Positions 1 through 6,814 of a stretch of DNA of 7,845 nt are shown piece after piece (the stretch's first letter is position 1; every line of letters begins with the position of its first letter). Under the pieces are notes generated by a model, which was not told the origin of the DNA, ran no database searches, and saw nothing but the letters and a program-made list of their open reading frames with translations. The DNA comes from 66-474 sp035249465. Lineage in GTDB: Bacteria > Pseudomonadota > Gammaproteobacteria > Xanthomonadales > Rhodanobacteraceae. The DNA lies in contig DATFGL010000109.1 in NCBI GenBank assembly GCA_035249465.1, positions 1-7,845 of the forward strand. Reading direction: 5' to 3'. Position numbers and translations under genes: made by a program.

Positions 1-1
1 G

Positions 2-274
2 TATACGTTCATCGACTACCGGGCGAACCCCGTTCCCGCAGCGACGCTGAAGGAATGGGCGAAGCAACTCGGTGGCTGGGAAAGGCTGGTCAACAAGGCT
101 TCGACGACCTGGCGCAACCTGCTTCCGCAGCGCAAGAGCCCGTCCAGCGATCCGGAATGGACCCTGCTGCTGAAGGAATATCCGGCGCTGATCAAGCGGC
201 CGGTGGTGGTTGACGGTGATCATGTCGGCGTCGGATTCAGCGACAACGCCTTCAAGAAGCTGTTCGGCAAATGA
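2..274 (+). CDS. YffB/Spx/ArsC-family thioredoxin-fold protein, 3' part (5' end outside the window)
   Basis: An open frame of 90 residues runs in from the left edge and ends at TGA 272-274. From memory it resembles E. coli YffB along its whole length: an early FIDYR, a central STTWRNL, then PALIKRPV and a final GFSDNAFKKLF. These are hallmarks of the ArsC/Spx/YffB group, small proteins of about 115-120 residues with a thioredoxin-like fold. About 25-30 N-terminal residues, which would carry the CXXC-type or single-Cys active site, are missing, so redox chemistry cannot be judged. The family includes arsenate reductases, but YffB-like members next to dapE are not established arsenate reductases and the name ArsC should not be read as function. 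The next gene begins 7 bp after the stop, so the two are probably co-transcribed. Family assignment is strong; function is unknown. Confidence 0.9.
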   Translation, partial: YTFIDYRANPVPAATLKEWAKQLGGWERLVNKASTTWRNLLPQRKSPSSDPEWTLLLKEYPALIKRPVVVDGDHVGVGFSDNAFKKLFGK

Positions 275-281
275 GGCCCAC

Positions 282-1343
282 GTGACCGCGCCCGGCGTCC
301 GCCGCTATCTCAAGAACCTGCGTGTCGAGCGCGACAACGAGGCCTTGTATTCGCGTCTCGCCGCGGTCGCCACCGATCCGCGCCTCGCGCGTGCGTATCG
401 GCGCATCGCCGAGGGCGAGCGTGCCAACGCGGCGTTCTGGGAATCGCGCTTGCGCGATGCCGGGGCCGAGGTCCCGGCGCCACATCCGCGCACGCGCGTG
501 CGCGTGCTGGGTGCATTGGCGAAGTGGTTCGGCACCGGGTTCGTGATGCCGACCGTGGTGCGGCTGGAACATGCCGACCATCTGGCAACGCCGGTCGATC
601 GGGCAGGGCACCGCGACCACTTCGTTCCGGCCGATGGTCGCGCACCCGCCCACCGCCATGGCGCCGCGGGCGGCAACACCCTGCGCGCGTCGGTGCTGGG
701 TGCGAACGACGGGCTGGTGTCCAACGTCAGCCTGGTGATGGGCATGGCCGGCGCCGACACCGGCAATCACGCCGTGCTGCTCGCTGGCCTTGCGGGGCTG
801 GTTGCGGGTTCGTGTTCGATGGCGCTGGGCGAATGGCTGTCGGTGAACAGCTCGCGCGAGTTCTACCAGGCGCAGATCACCGAGCGTGCCGAGCGGCTGG
901 CGGTCGCGCCCGAGGAAGGCGTGCGTCACATCGCCGGCATTTACCGCGAGAAGGGACTTGAACGCGCCAAGGCCAGGCACTTGGCCGAGCATCTCGCGGA
1001 AACGCCGCGCACCGCGCTGGATACCGTGGTGCGCGAAGACCTGGGCGTCGATCCGTCGGAACTCGGCGGCTCGGCCTGGAGCGCCGCCATATCGTCATTC
1101 TGTTTCTTCGCCTTCGGTGCGATCTTCCCGGTGGCGCCATATTTTTTCCTCGGTGGCCACGCCGCGATGTTCGCCAGCATAGGCACCACGTTTTCCGGGC
1201 TGTGCCTGATCGCGGTCGGCACCTCGCTGTTCACCGGCCGCAACCTCGCGTTCTCGATCGCGCGCCAGTTCGCGATCACTGCCGTGGCGGCAGCCATCAC
1301 GTTCGGGGTGGGGCATGTGCTCGGCACCGTTATCACGGCCTGA
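282..1343 (+). CDS. VIT1/CCC1-family iron/manganese transporter-like membrane protein with N-terminal ferritin-like domain
   Basis: The protein has 353 residues from GTG 282, chosen because TGAGG (272-276) sits 5 nt upstream and because the open frame further 5' overlaps the preceding gene. Residues 1-130 resemble the ferritin-like (erythrin) domain of MbfA-type proteins: VERDNEALY (15-23), then AEGERANAAFW (43-53). Residues 132-353 are a VIT1/CCC1 domain: NTLRASVLGANDGLVSNVSL (132-151), MALGEWLSVNSSREFY (180-195), a charged cytoplasmic helical segment rich in Glu (about 199-262), then three hydrophobic segments (about 266-290, 296-317, 324-351). VIT-family proteins move Fe2+ or Mn2+ across membranes; fused ferritin-like domains are thought to sense or feed iron. 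Here the usual second and fourth di-iron ligand positions look changed (N49 where His is expected; G119 and P122 in place of an ExxH pair), so the soluble domain may not bind a normal di-iron centre. The gene sits between the yffB-like gene and dapE, which is unusual. Family call is strong; metal and direction of transport are unknown. Confidence 0.9.
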   Translation: MTAPGVRRYLKNLRVERDNEALYSRLAAVATDPRLARAYRRIAEGERANAAFWESRLRDAGAEVPAPHPRTRVRVLGALAKWFGTGFVMPTVVRLEHADHLATPVDRAGHRDHFVPADGRAPAHRHGAAGGNTLRASVLGANDGLVSNVSLVMGMAGADTGNHAVLLAGLAGLVAGSCSMALGEWLSVNSSREFYQAQITERAERLAVAPEEGVRHIAGIYREKGLERAKARHLAEHLAETPRTALDTVVREDLGVDPSELGGSAWSAAISSFCFFAFGAIFPVAPYFFLGGHAAMFASIGTTFSGLCLIAVGTSLFTGRNLAFSIARQFAITAVAAAITFGVGHVLGTVITA

Positions 1344-1394
1344 ATAACCTGCTGCGCTCGGCAGGCCGCGTGCCGGCGGTGCTCGGCGTCCTCA

Positions 1395-1480
1395 TGTACT
1401 GACGTGTACACTCCGGAGCCTGCGCTCCGGCGTCGCGCATCCTGCCTTCGCTCGCGACGGTTATGCATGGCCGCGAGGCC
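1395..1480. repeat. Cluster of four short inverted repeats in the VIT-dapE spacer
   Basis: Four inverted repeats lie one after another: TGTAC-N6-GTACA (1395-1399/1406-1410, containing the 8-bp palindrome GTGTACAC); CCGGAGC/GCTCCGG with a CTGC loop (1413-1419/1424-1430); CGTCGCG/CGCGACG with a 15-nt loop (1431-1437/1453-1459); and GGCC/GGCC around a GCGA loop of the GNRA type (1469-1472/1477-1480). None is followed by a T-run, so a classic intrinsic terminator is not supported. It could be a structured dapE leader, a Rho-dependent end of the VIT transcript, or a copy of a dispersed intergenic repeat of the kind common in Xanthomonadales. The spacer shows no coding signal of its own. Confidence 0.6.
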
Positions 1481-1495
1481 TGGGGTACGCGAATC

Positions 1496-2629
1496 ATGAG
1501 TGAAGTTTTCGATCTCACCTGCGAGTTGATCCGTCGCCGCTCGTTGACACCGGACGATGCGGGTTGCATGGCATTGATCACGGCGCGGCTGGAGCGGGCA
1601 GGGGTTCATTGCGAACATCTGCGTTACGGTGATGTCGCCAACCTCTGGGCGACGCACGGATCGGGCAGCCCGGTGCTCGCGTTTTTGGGCCATGTCGACG
1701 TGGTGCCGAGCGGGCCGGAACAGGAATGGGCTTCCCCGCCGTTCGAGCCCGCGGTGCGTGATGGCAAGTTGTACGGGCGTGGCGCGGCGGACATGAAATC
1801 GGGCGTTGCGGCGATGGTCGTCGCGCTGGAGCAGTTCGCTGCCATCCATCCGGATCATCCAGGAACCGTCGCGCTGCTGCTGACCAGCGATGAGGAAGGT
1901 CCGGTCAATCTCGATGGCGTGCGCCGGGTCGCGCAGCATTTTCGCGAAACCGGGCAGCGCATCGACTGGTGCGTGGTAGGCGAACCCTCATCGAAGGCAA
2001 AACTGGGCGACCTGATTCGCGTCGGCCGGCGCGGATCGTTGTCGCTCAGGCTCACGGTGCACGGCGTCCAGGGCCATGTCGCATATCCCGATCTTGCGAA
2101 AAATCCCATTCACGCGGTTGCGCCCGCGTTGGCGGAACTTGCGGCAGCGCGCTGGGATGATGGCAATGCAGACTTTCCGGCTACGACGTTCCAGATTTCC
2201 AACATCCATGGCGGCACCGGCGCGTTGAACGTGATTCCGGGCAGCGCGGTTGTCGACGCGAATTTTCGCTTCGGCACGGCGAGCAGCGCAGCATCGCTGC
2301 GCGAACGCACCGAAACGATCCTGAAAAAGCACGGTCTGGATGGCGCGGTCGAATGGAATCTTTCGGGCGAATCATTCCATTCGCCCGAAGGTGGAAAACT
2401 GCGCAAGGTGGTCATCGATGTCTGCCGCGAGTTGTGCGGTATCGAGCCCGAGCCCAGCACCGGTGGCGGCACGTCGGACGGCCGGTTCATCGCGCCGCTC
2501 GGCGCGGAGGTCGTCGAGATCGGCCCCGTCAACGCCACCATCCACAAGATCGACGAGTGCGTCGCGCTCGTCGATCTCGAACGCCTGCCGGCGATCCATC
2601 TGGCGATTGCCGAGCGGTTGCTTGGCTGA
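1496..2629 (+). CDS. dapE: Succinyl-diaminopimelate desuccinylase (DapE)
   Basis: DapE is a cytoplasmic di-zinc hydrolase that converts N-succinyl-LL-2,6-diaminopimelate to LL-2,6-diaminopimelate and succinate in the succinylase branch of lysine and cell-wall diaminopimelate synthesis. The product is 377 residues, against about 375 in E. coli, and matches it end to end: SLTPDDAGC (16-24), GHVDVVP (65-71), GRGAADMKSG (94-103), TSDEEG (130-135), VVGEPSS (160-166), GRRGSL, VHGVQGHVAYP, TTGGTSDGRF-type STGGGTSDGRFIA and GPVNATIHKIDE. The expected metal ligands and base are present: H66, D68, D99, E133 (base), E134, E163 and H350. Start ATG 1496 gives the family N-terminus; an in-frame ATG at 1463 would add 11 residues lying inside the hairpin cluster and is less likely. 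The Shine-Dalgarno match is weak (GGGG at 1482-1485, 10 nt upstream). The gene converges on the minus-strand peroxiredoxin-like gene with 10 bp between stops. Confidence 0.97.
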   Translation: MSEVFDLTCELIRRRSLTPDDAGCMALITARLERAGVHCEHLRYGDVANLWATHGSGSPVLAFLGHVDVVPSGPEQEWASPPFEPAVRDGKLYGRGAADMKSGVAAMVVALEQFAAIHPDHPGTVALLLTSDEEGPVNLDGVRRVAQHFRETGQRIDWCVVGEPSSKAKLGDLIRVGRRGSLSLRLTVHGVQGHVAYPDLAKNPIHAVAPALAELAAARWDDGNADFPATTFQISNIHGGTGALNVIPGSAVVDANFRFGTASSAASLRERTETILKKHGLDGAVEWNLSGESFHSPEGGKLRKVVIDVCRELCGIEPEPSTGGGTSDGRFIAPLGAEVVEIGPVNATIHKIDECVALVDLERLPAIHLAIAERLLG

Positions 2630-2639
2630 TGACCCCGTT

Positions 2640-3200
2640 TCAGGCGGCGGCTTTTGCGCGCTTGAGCAAACCCTTTGCAAGAAACAACTCGACGCGCTCG
2701 AACGGGATGCGGTCGCCGGCGTCGCCGCCGTAATAGGCCTCGACGATGTTGCCGTCTTCGTCGATAAGGAAATCGGCGGGCATCAGGTTGGTGGTGTTGA
2801 GGCCGGACGCCCCGACGATGCGCAATCCCTTCAGAAGCGTCGGGATCCGAGTCAAGACGCCTTTCCACTTGCGCCAGAACGAGCGCTCGATGCCATACGC
2901 TTCATGTGCGCTGGAAGTGGGATCGGCGATCACCGCGAAGGGCCGCGGCTTGCGCGCCACGAACCGTCGCACTTCGTCGGGCGTCGAGGTGAACACCGCG
3001 ACGATGTCCAGTCCCAGCGCCGCCAGACTGGCGTGATGGTGGGTCAATTCGTAGATGCGGAAGTTGCAGAACGGGCAGGCGGCATCCCGGAAAAAGCACA
3101 GCAGCGTGCGGCGGCCGCTGGCGCCGCCAATCGCGACGGATTGCCCATGGATGTCTTTCAGCGCCAGTGATGGCGCGGTGGTCGGTGATCTCAAGCGCAT
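2640..3200 (-). CDS. Peroxiredoxin-like (AhpC/TSA-type thioredoxin-fold) protein with CPFC motif
   Basis: The protein has 186 residues and starts at ATG 3198-3200, preceded by a strong AGGGGAG (3205-3211) 4 nt upstream. It begins with a short lead (PTTAPSLALKDIHGQSVAI), then TLLCFFRDAACPFCNFRIYE (32-51), where C42 and C45 form a CPFC active-site motif, and continues with LGLDIVAVFTSTPDEV, a segment FAVIADPTSSAHEAYGI typical of the peroxiredoxin fold, and C-terminal LMPADFLIDEDGNIVEAYYG. No signal peptide is visible, so it is probably cytoplasmic. Members of this group are annotated as peroxiredoxin-like or redoxin-domain proteins; CXXC may mean thiol-disulfide exchange or atypical peroxidase activity, and the sequence does not decide. 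It stands alone between converging dapE and the upstream 221-bp gap, which probably holds its promoter. Confidence 0.87.
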   Translation of the reverse strand: MRLRSPTTAPSLALKDIHGQSVAIGGASGRRTLLCFFRDAACPFCNFRIYELTHHHASLAALGLDIVAVFTSTPDEVRRFVARKPRPFAVIADPTSSAHEAYGIERSFWRKWKGVLTRIPTLLKGLRIVGASGLNTTNLMPADFLIDEDGNIVEAYYGGDAGDRIPFERVELFLAKGLLKRAKAAA

Positions 3201-3299
3201 GTCGCTCCCCTGTTGGTGCGCCACCCTTTTCACGGCAGCCGGGTCGGTCGGCGCGAGCCCCGACCGCGGTGCGAGCGTACCCAGCCCGGTTGCGTAATT

Positions 3300-3313
3300 A
3301 CATATTGATATGT
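3300..3313. promoter_or_regulatory. AT-rich perfect dyad, candidate operator or promoter element of the peroxiredoxin-like gene
   Basis: ACATAT-TG-ATATGT is a perfect inverted repeat with 6-bp arms, lying in an AT-rich island (about 3293-3325) within otherwise GC-rich DNA, about 100 bp upstream of the minus-strand start at 3200. Position and symmetry suit a dimeric regulator site or core promoter. On the minus strand TGTAAT (5 of 6 to TATAAT) overlaps its downstream edge, but no good -35 box is found at the correct spacing. Regulator unknown; this is inference from composition and symmetry. Confidence 0.4.
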
Positions 3314-3353
3314 GCAAAGATTTTGAGGTGGGTCGTGGTGAACACGCGAAGCA

Positions 3354-3379
3354 GGCAGCCGGGCGAACCCGGTCCTGCC
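3354..3379 (-). terminator. Strong GC hairpin downstream of the phosphodiester glycosidase gene, possible terminator
   Basis: GGCAG (3354-3358) pairs with CTGCC (3375-3379) and CCGGG (3359-3363) with CCCGG (3368-3372), closing a 4-nt loop that reads TTCG on the minus strand; a 2-nt bulge separates the stems. It lies about 42 nt past the stop of the glycosidase-like gene. No T-run follows on either strand, so it may stabilise a 3' end or assist Rho-dependent termination instead of acting as a classic intrinsic terminator. Confidence 0.45.
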
Positions 3380-3421
3380 CGGTGGCTTTGATCCGCATCC
3401 GAACCGGCCTCAGGAGATTCG

Positions 3422-4237
3422 CTAATCGCTGTTCGCTGTCGCGAACACGGCGAACATCCCTGCGTACGGTTTCACCATGAACGCCGGTGCGCCGTAGTAG
3501 TCGCCGTCCACGTAGATCTGCGACAGGGTGCCGTCGAGGAACACCGCGTTGCGGCAACCCAGCTTGTCGCGGAACAGCCGCGCGAATTCGTGGAAATTCA
3601 CCGGCGCGGTGCTGACGGCGAACACCGCTTCGTCCGGCCTGGGCGCGCACACGCCGCTGCGCCATTTGGTGCTGTCGGAGTCGACATCGAAGTTCGGATT
3701 GATCTTGCCGTCGATCACCAGCATGGGTCCGGATTGCGTGGCCCAGCGCGGTTGCGCGTGCGCGGCAGCGAAGTCGGCGGTGGTTTGCACCGAAGCGTGG
3801 CCGTCGGCATCGAGCGCGAATACGCCGTTCGGCAGCAGCGAGAAGTTGCCCGAAGCCGGGTTGCCGTGCACGGTGTTCAGCGGTTTCAGGGCATTGCCGT
3901 TCTCGACGTAGAGCCCCAGCGGTGCGCCTTGCGCATCGTAGATGCCGGCATTGGTGGCGAACAGCAACTGGCGTCCGTGCGCGGCGCCCCACTGCTGCAG
4001 CGCGTGGATGCTGGCGAACGGCTTGCCGGTGGCGGGATCGCGCCAGTGCAGCCCCAGCCTGGCCCCGGTCGTATCCACGGTCACCACGCGGTAATGCACG
4101 TTGTCGAACACCACGTCGTGGCTGGAAACGCCGTGCGACGTTTGCGCGCACGCGGCGGGCAGCACGGCGGCGATCAACGCCGCCGCTCCGCAGGCCAGAC
4201 GTCCGCGCGTACCCTGGAGAATGCGTTTGAAAGTCAT
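3422..4237 (-). CDS. Secreted phosphodiester glycosidase family protein (NAGPA/DUF2233 domain)
   Basis: From ATG 4235-4237 the product is 271 residues. Residues 1-31 form a Sec signal peptide: basic start (FKRILQGTRGR), hydrophobic core LACGAAALIAAVLPA and likely signal peptidase I cleavage after ACA (31), so it is probably periplasmic. VLPAAC resembles a lipobox poorly. The mature part has family features in order: LLFATNAGIYD (91-101), APLGLYVENG (105-114), NFSLLPNGVFAL (131-142), TQSGPMLVIDGKI (167-179), DEAVFAVS (202-209) and CRNAVFLDGTLSQIY (228-242). The human member of this family removes GlcNAc from a phosphodiester on lysosomal enzymes; bacterial substrates are mostly unknown. An upstream in-frame ATG at 4279 would start 10 bp after the acylase stop but would lengthen the basic region before the signal peptide; neither start has a clear Shine-Dalgarno. 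Close spacing suggests it is transcribed with the acylase. Confidence 0.88.
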   Translation of the reverse strand: MTFKRILQGTRGRLACGAAALIAAVLPAACAQTSHGVSSHDVVFDNVHYRVVTVDTTGARLGLHWRDPATGKPFASIHALQQWGAAHGRQLLFATNAGIYDAQGAPLGLYVENGNALKPLNTVHGNPASGNFSLLPNGVFALDADGHASVQTTADFAAAHAQPRWATQSGPMLVIDGKINPNFDVDSDSTKWRSGVCAPRPDEAVFAVSTAPVNFHEFARLFRDKLGCRNAVFLDGTLSQIYVDGDYYGAPAFMVKPYAGMFAVFATANSD

Positions 4238-4289
4238 GCGGTGATGTTCGCCGGTTTGCGTACGGCGGCGCAAGACCATCGCACCGCCG

Positions 4290-6746
4290 TCAATTTGCCG
4301 GCAGCAGGGTCAAACGGTATTTTGCGGGCCCCGGCAGCAGCGGCGCCGACTTGCCGTGCACCCACGCTTCGTGGCCCTTGCCGAACCATGGCGAAAGCGG
4401 GTTGTCGGATTGCCCGGCCGGCATCTCCAGAATGCCGTGCGCTTCATCGCCAGGTTGCACGTCCATCCGCATGGACGCGCCGTACGCCGGATGCAGCACG
4501 CGCGGCATGTTGTTGTCGCCCGCCAGTTCGTCATGCGGCATGTCGAAGAACCGCGCCAGCCATCCCGGCAACGCCACCGACAAGGGGTTGTCGATCCGGG
4601 CGGTGTTCTTCCTGCCCCAGGTCTCGTCGGCGAGCGGCTCCGGCAGCGCCGCCAGTTCTTCGGCCACATGTTTGGCGGCGTCGGCAAGCAGCGCGTTCCA
4701 ATCCTTGTATTTCGGATCGAGCAGCCACGCGGGCTTTTGCGTCACCAGTGTCCACACCGCGTACTCGCCGACCTGGGGCGACGGCCATTTGAAATCGGCC
4801 CATTTTTTCGCCGCCCGGGCGGTGAAGGGCGCCAACACGTTTTCGCGTGTCTTCTCGCGGAACATCCGCACGATGCGATAGCCGACGCTGCCGGTGGCGG
4901 CGCGTGCCTGCCAGTCCTGCACGTATGGCTTCAATGACTCCAGTCGAGCGCAGGATGCAGCCGTCCCGGCCGGCACGGGGATGTGCGACGAGCCGGGATC
5001 GCCTTGATCACAATGCAACGCGTCGAGCACGCCGAGCAGCAGCTTCTGCCAGCGAGCCAGGAACAGCGCCCGGTTATCGAGCTGGATGTCCAGCATGTCG
5101 GATACGGTGAAATGATCGCGCGCCTGCAAGTCGTCGCGCACTTGCCGTGCGCGTGCTCCCAGGTCGTAGCCGCCGTCGCCGATCAATGCCAGCGCGTCGC
5201 CGGAAACGATGCGCTGGTTGGCGGTCCAGATGCGCGAACCGGCAGGGTTTTCGATGCGGGGATCCTGTGCGGCCGTGGCGTAGCCGATCCAGCCCGTGCC
5301 GGGTTTCGACCAGTCGGCCGGCACGGAAGGGTCGAAGCCCGCACGCACCGGGATCACGCTGCCGGCAATGCTCCAGCCGATGTTGCCGTGTGCGTCCGCG
5401 ACCACGAGGTTCTGCGGCGGAATGCCGATGGTGGGCGCCAGCGCGAGCGACTGGTCCACCGTGTTCGCCGTTTCGAGTTTCATGAGGTTGAGGTTGACCG
5501 CGCGCGGATCCTGCGCGGTCCACGCCAGGGCCAGCGGCGTGCCATCCGGAGCCTCCGCCATGATCGGACCCCAGATGGTGTCCTCGACGGCTATGTGCGC
5601 GTCCGGCGCACCTTTCACGTGGATGGTTTCATCGTGCCTGGTGATCGTGGCCCAGCCGTCCGGCGTCTTGTACTGCGACGGATTCTCCGGATTGCGGATG
5701 ACGCGCACCCAATCCATCCAGTCGCCGGAACTGTTGGTGAAGCCCCACGCCACTTGGCCGTTGCTGCCGATCACCATGGCCGGCGCACCGGGCAGGGTGA
5801 CGCCATTCAAATCGATCATGCGCTGCGGATCGCCCGGATCGGGGTAGCGCAGCCGCGCGCGGTACCAGATGTTCGGCACGCGCAAGCTCAGATGCGGATC
5901 GTTGGCGAGGATCGCGCCGCCACCGGTCAGCGCACCGCCCACCGCGGAACCGTTGCTGCCGATCCCCGTGTTGGCCTGGTCGGCCAGCGCGACTGCGCGA
6001 ACGCCGCGCGCGAACGCCACTTTTTGCAGCGGTGAAGTGCGAAGGTCGAATACCGAGGCGTCCGGCACTGGTATCGGATGCGCGGGGTCGCCCAGCATGG
6101 GTGCTTCCCAGCGTGGCGAAGGCGACAGCAGGAAATCCGTCAGCGCCGCCGGCAACACCGCACGCATGCGCGCGATGTCCAGTTCGCGCGGGTTGTCACC
6201 GTCCTGATTGAGGTCGAAGAACATCGCGTCGATGGTCAGGATGGTGTCGGCATCCGTCCACGGCTGCGGCTTCACGCCCAGCAGAAGGTATTCCCAGGGG
6301 CGCACGGAAAGATGTGCCAGCCCGGCGTTGACGCCGGCCGTATAGGCGGCCATGAACTTGCGCTGGCTCGGGGTCATCAGCGCGAGTTCGTGCTCCGCCA
6401 GTGCGCGGAAACGGTGCAGCCGGTGGTTCTCGTCGACGGGCAGGGCCTTGGGGCCGACCAGCGCGGCCAGCTCGCCCGCCGCGTCGCGGCGTTGCAGATC
6501 CATCTGGAAGAAGCGTTCCTGCCCGTGCACATAGCCGAGCGCGTAGGCGAGATCGCGGCGGTTCTGTGCGGTGATGGTGGGGATGCCAGCGGCGTCGCGC
6601 ACGATGGTCACCGGTGCCGGCAAGCCCTTCAGCGTGATGCTGCCGTTGGCCTGCGGGCGGCTGCCGGCCAGCAGACGCCAGCCGATCGCCAGCACGATGA
6701 CCACGATCACGATCAGCGCAAGGGCGATGCGTCGGAACCAGCGCAT
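4290..6746 (-). CDS. Penicillin acylase family protein (Ntn hydrolase, membrane-anchored, periplasmic)
   Basis: The protein has 818 residues from ATG 6744-6746, with AAGGA (6753-6757) 6 nt upstream. One N-terminal hydrophobic segment (residues 7-27, IALALIVIVVIVLAIGW) after basic residues is a signal anchor or uncleaved signal, placing it in the periplasm. The alpha-chain region has VTIVRDAAGIPTI (46-58), ALGYVHGQERFFQMDLQRRD (69-88) and AAYTAGVNAGL (133-143). The self-cleavage site is probably G263/S264 in NTGIGSNGSAVGG, giving an N-terminal serine nucleophile for a beta chain of about 555 residues; LANDPHL, GVTLPGAPAMVIGSNGQVAW and TANQRI follow. N510 in TANQRI (beta position 247) matches the expected oxyanion-hole Asn. 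The family cleaves amide bonds of penicillins, cephalosporins, acyl-homoserine lactones or other N-acyl compounds; the sequence does not reveal which. The glycosidase-like gene follows at once. Confidence 0.94.
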   Translation of the reverse strand: MRWFRRIALALIVIVVIVLAIGWRLLAGSRPQANGSITLKGLPAPVTIVRDAAGIPTITAQNRRDLAYALGYVHGQERFFQMDLQRRDAAGELAALVGPKALPVDENHRLHRFRALAEHELALMTPSQRKFMAAYTAGVNAGLAHLSVRPWEYLLLGVKPQPWTDADTILTIDAMFFDLNQDGDNPRELDIARMRAVLPAALTDFLLSPSPRWEAPMLGDPAHPIPVPDASVFDLRTSPLQKVAFARGVRAVALADQANTGIGSNGSAVGGALTGGGAILANDPHLSLRVPNIWYRARLRYPDPGDPQRMIDLNGVTLPGAPAMVIGSNGQVAWGFTNSSGDWMDWVRVIRNPENPSQYKTPDGWATITRHDETIHVKGAPDAHIAVEDTIWGPIMAEAPDGTPLALAWTAQDPRAVNLNLMKLETANTVDQSLALAPTIGIPPQNLVVADAHGNIGWSIAGSVIPVRAGFDPSVPADWSKPGTGWIGYATAAQDPRIENPAGSRIWTANQRIVSGDALALIGDGGYDLGARARQVRDDLQARDHFTVSDMLDIQLDNRALFLARWQKLLLGVLDALHCDQGDPGSSHIPVPAGTAASCARLESLKPYVQDWQARAATGSVGYRIVRMFREKTRENVLAPFTARAAKKWADFKWPSPQVGEYAVWTLVTQKPAWLLDPKYKDWNALLADAAKHVAEELAALPEPLADETWGRKNTARIDNPLSVALPGWLARFFDMPHDELAGDNNMPRVLHPAYGASMRMDVQPGDEAHGILEMPAGQSDNPLSPWFGKGHEAWVHGKSAPLLPGPAKYRLTLLPAN

Positions 6747-6770
6747 GGGCGTTCCTTGGGTATTCGCGGT

Positions 6771-6799
6771 ATTGTGAGGGGTGCGGCGGCGCGCGCCAA
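6771..6799 (-). promoter_or_regulatory. Possible sigma-70 promoter for the acylase gene
   Basis: On the minus strand TTGGCG (6794-6799, 4 of 6 to TTGACA) and CACAAT (6771-6776, 4 of 6 to TATAAT) are separated by exactly 17 bp, leaving a short leader of about 15-20 nt before the Shine-Dalgarno region of the acylase start at 6746. Matches are modest in GC-rich DNA, so this is a candidate only. Confidence 0.3.
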
Positions 6800-6814
6800 C
6801 TGGTGGAGCCGGAT

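Noticed and set aside
210..281. Upstream extension of the VIT protein from ATG 210
   Set aside because: It would overlap the yffB-like gene by more than 60 bp and encodes a Ser/Ala-rich stretch unlike the family; GTG 282 has a good Shine-Dalgarno.
1344..1495. Lysine riboswitch upstream of dapE
   Set aside because: The hairpins are short and tandem, without the length or multi-helix junction of a lysine riboswitch.
941..1939. Long minus-strand open frame of 332 codons across the VIT gene and dapE
   Set aside because: It is antisense to two well-supported genes, has Arg/His/Ala-rich GC-driven composition and no recognisable domain.
3590..4792. Plus-strand open frame of 400 codons
   Set aside because: It overlaps the glycosidase and acylase genes antisense; low-complexity Arg/Ala/Pro composition typical of a GC-rich shadow frame.
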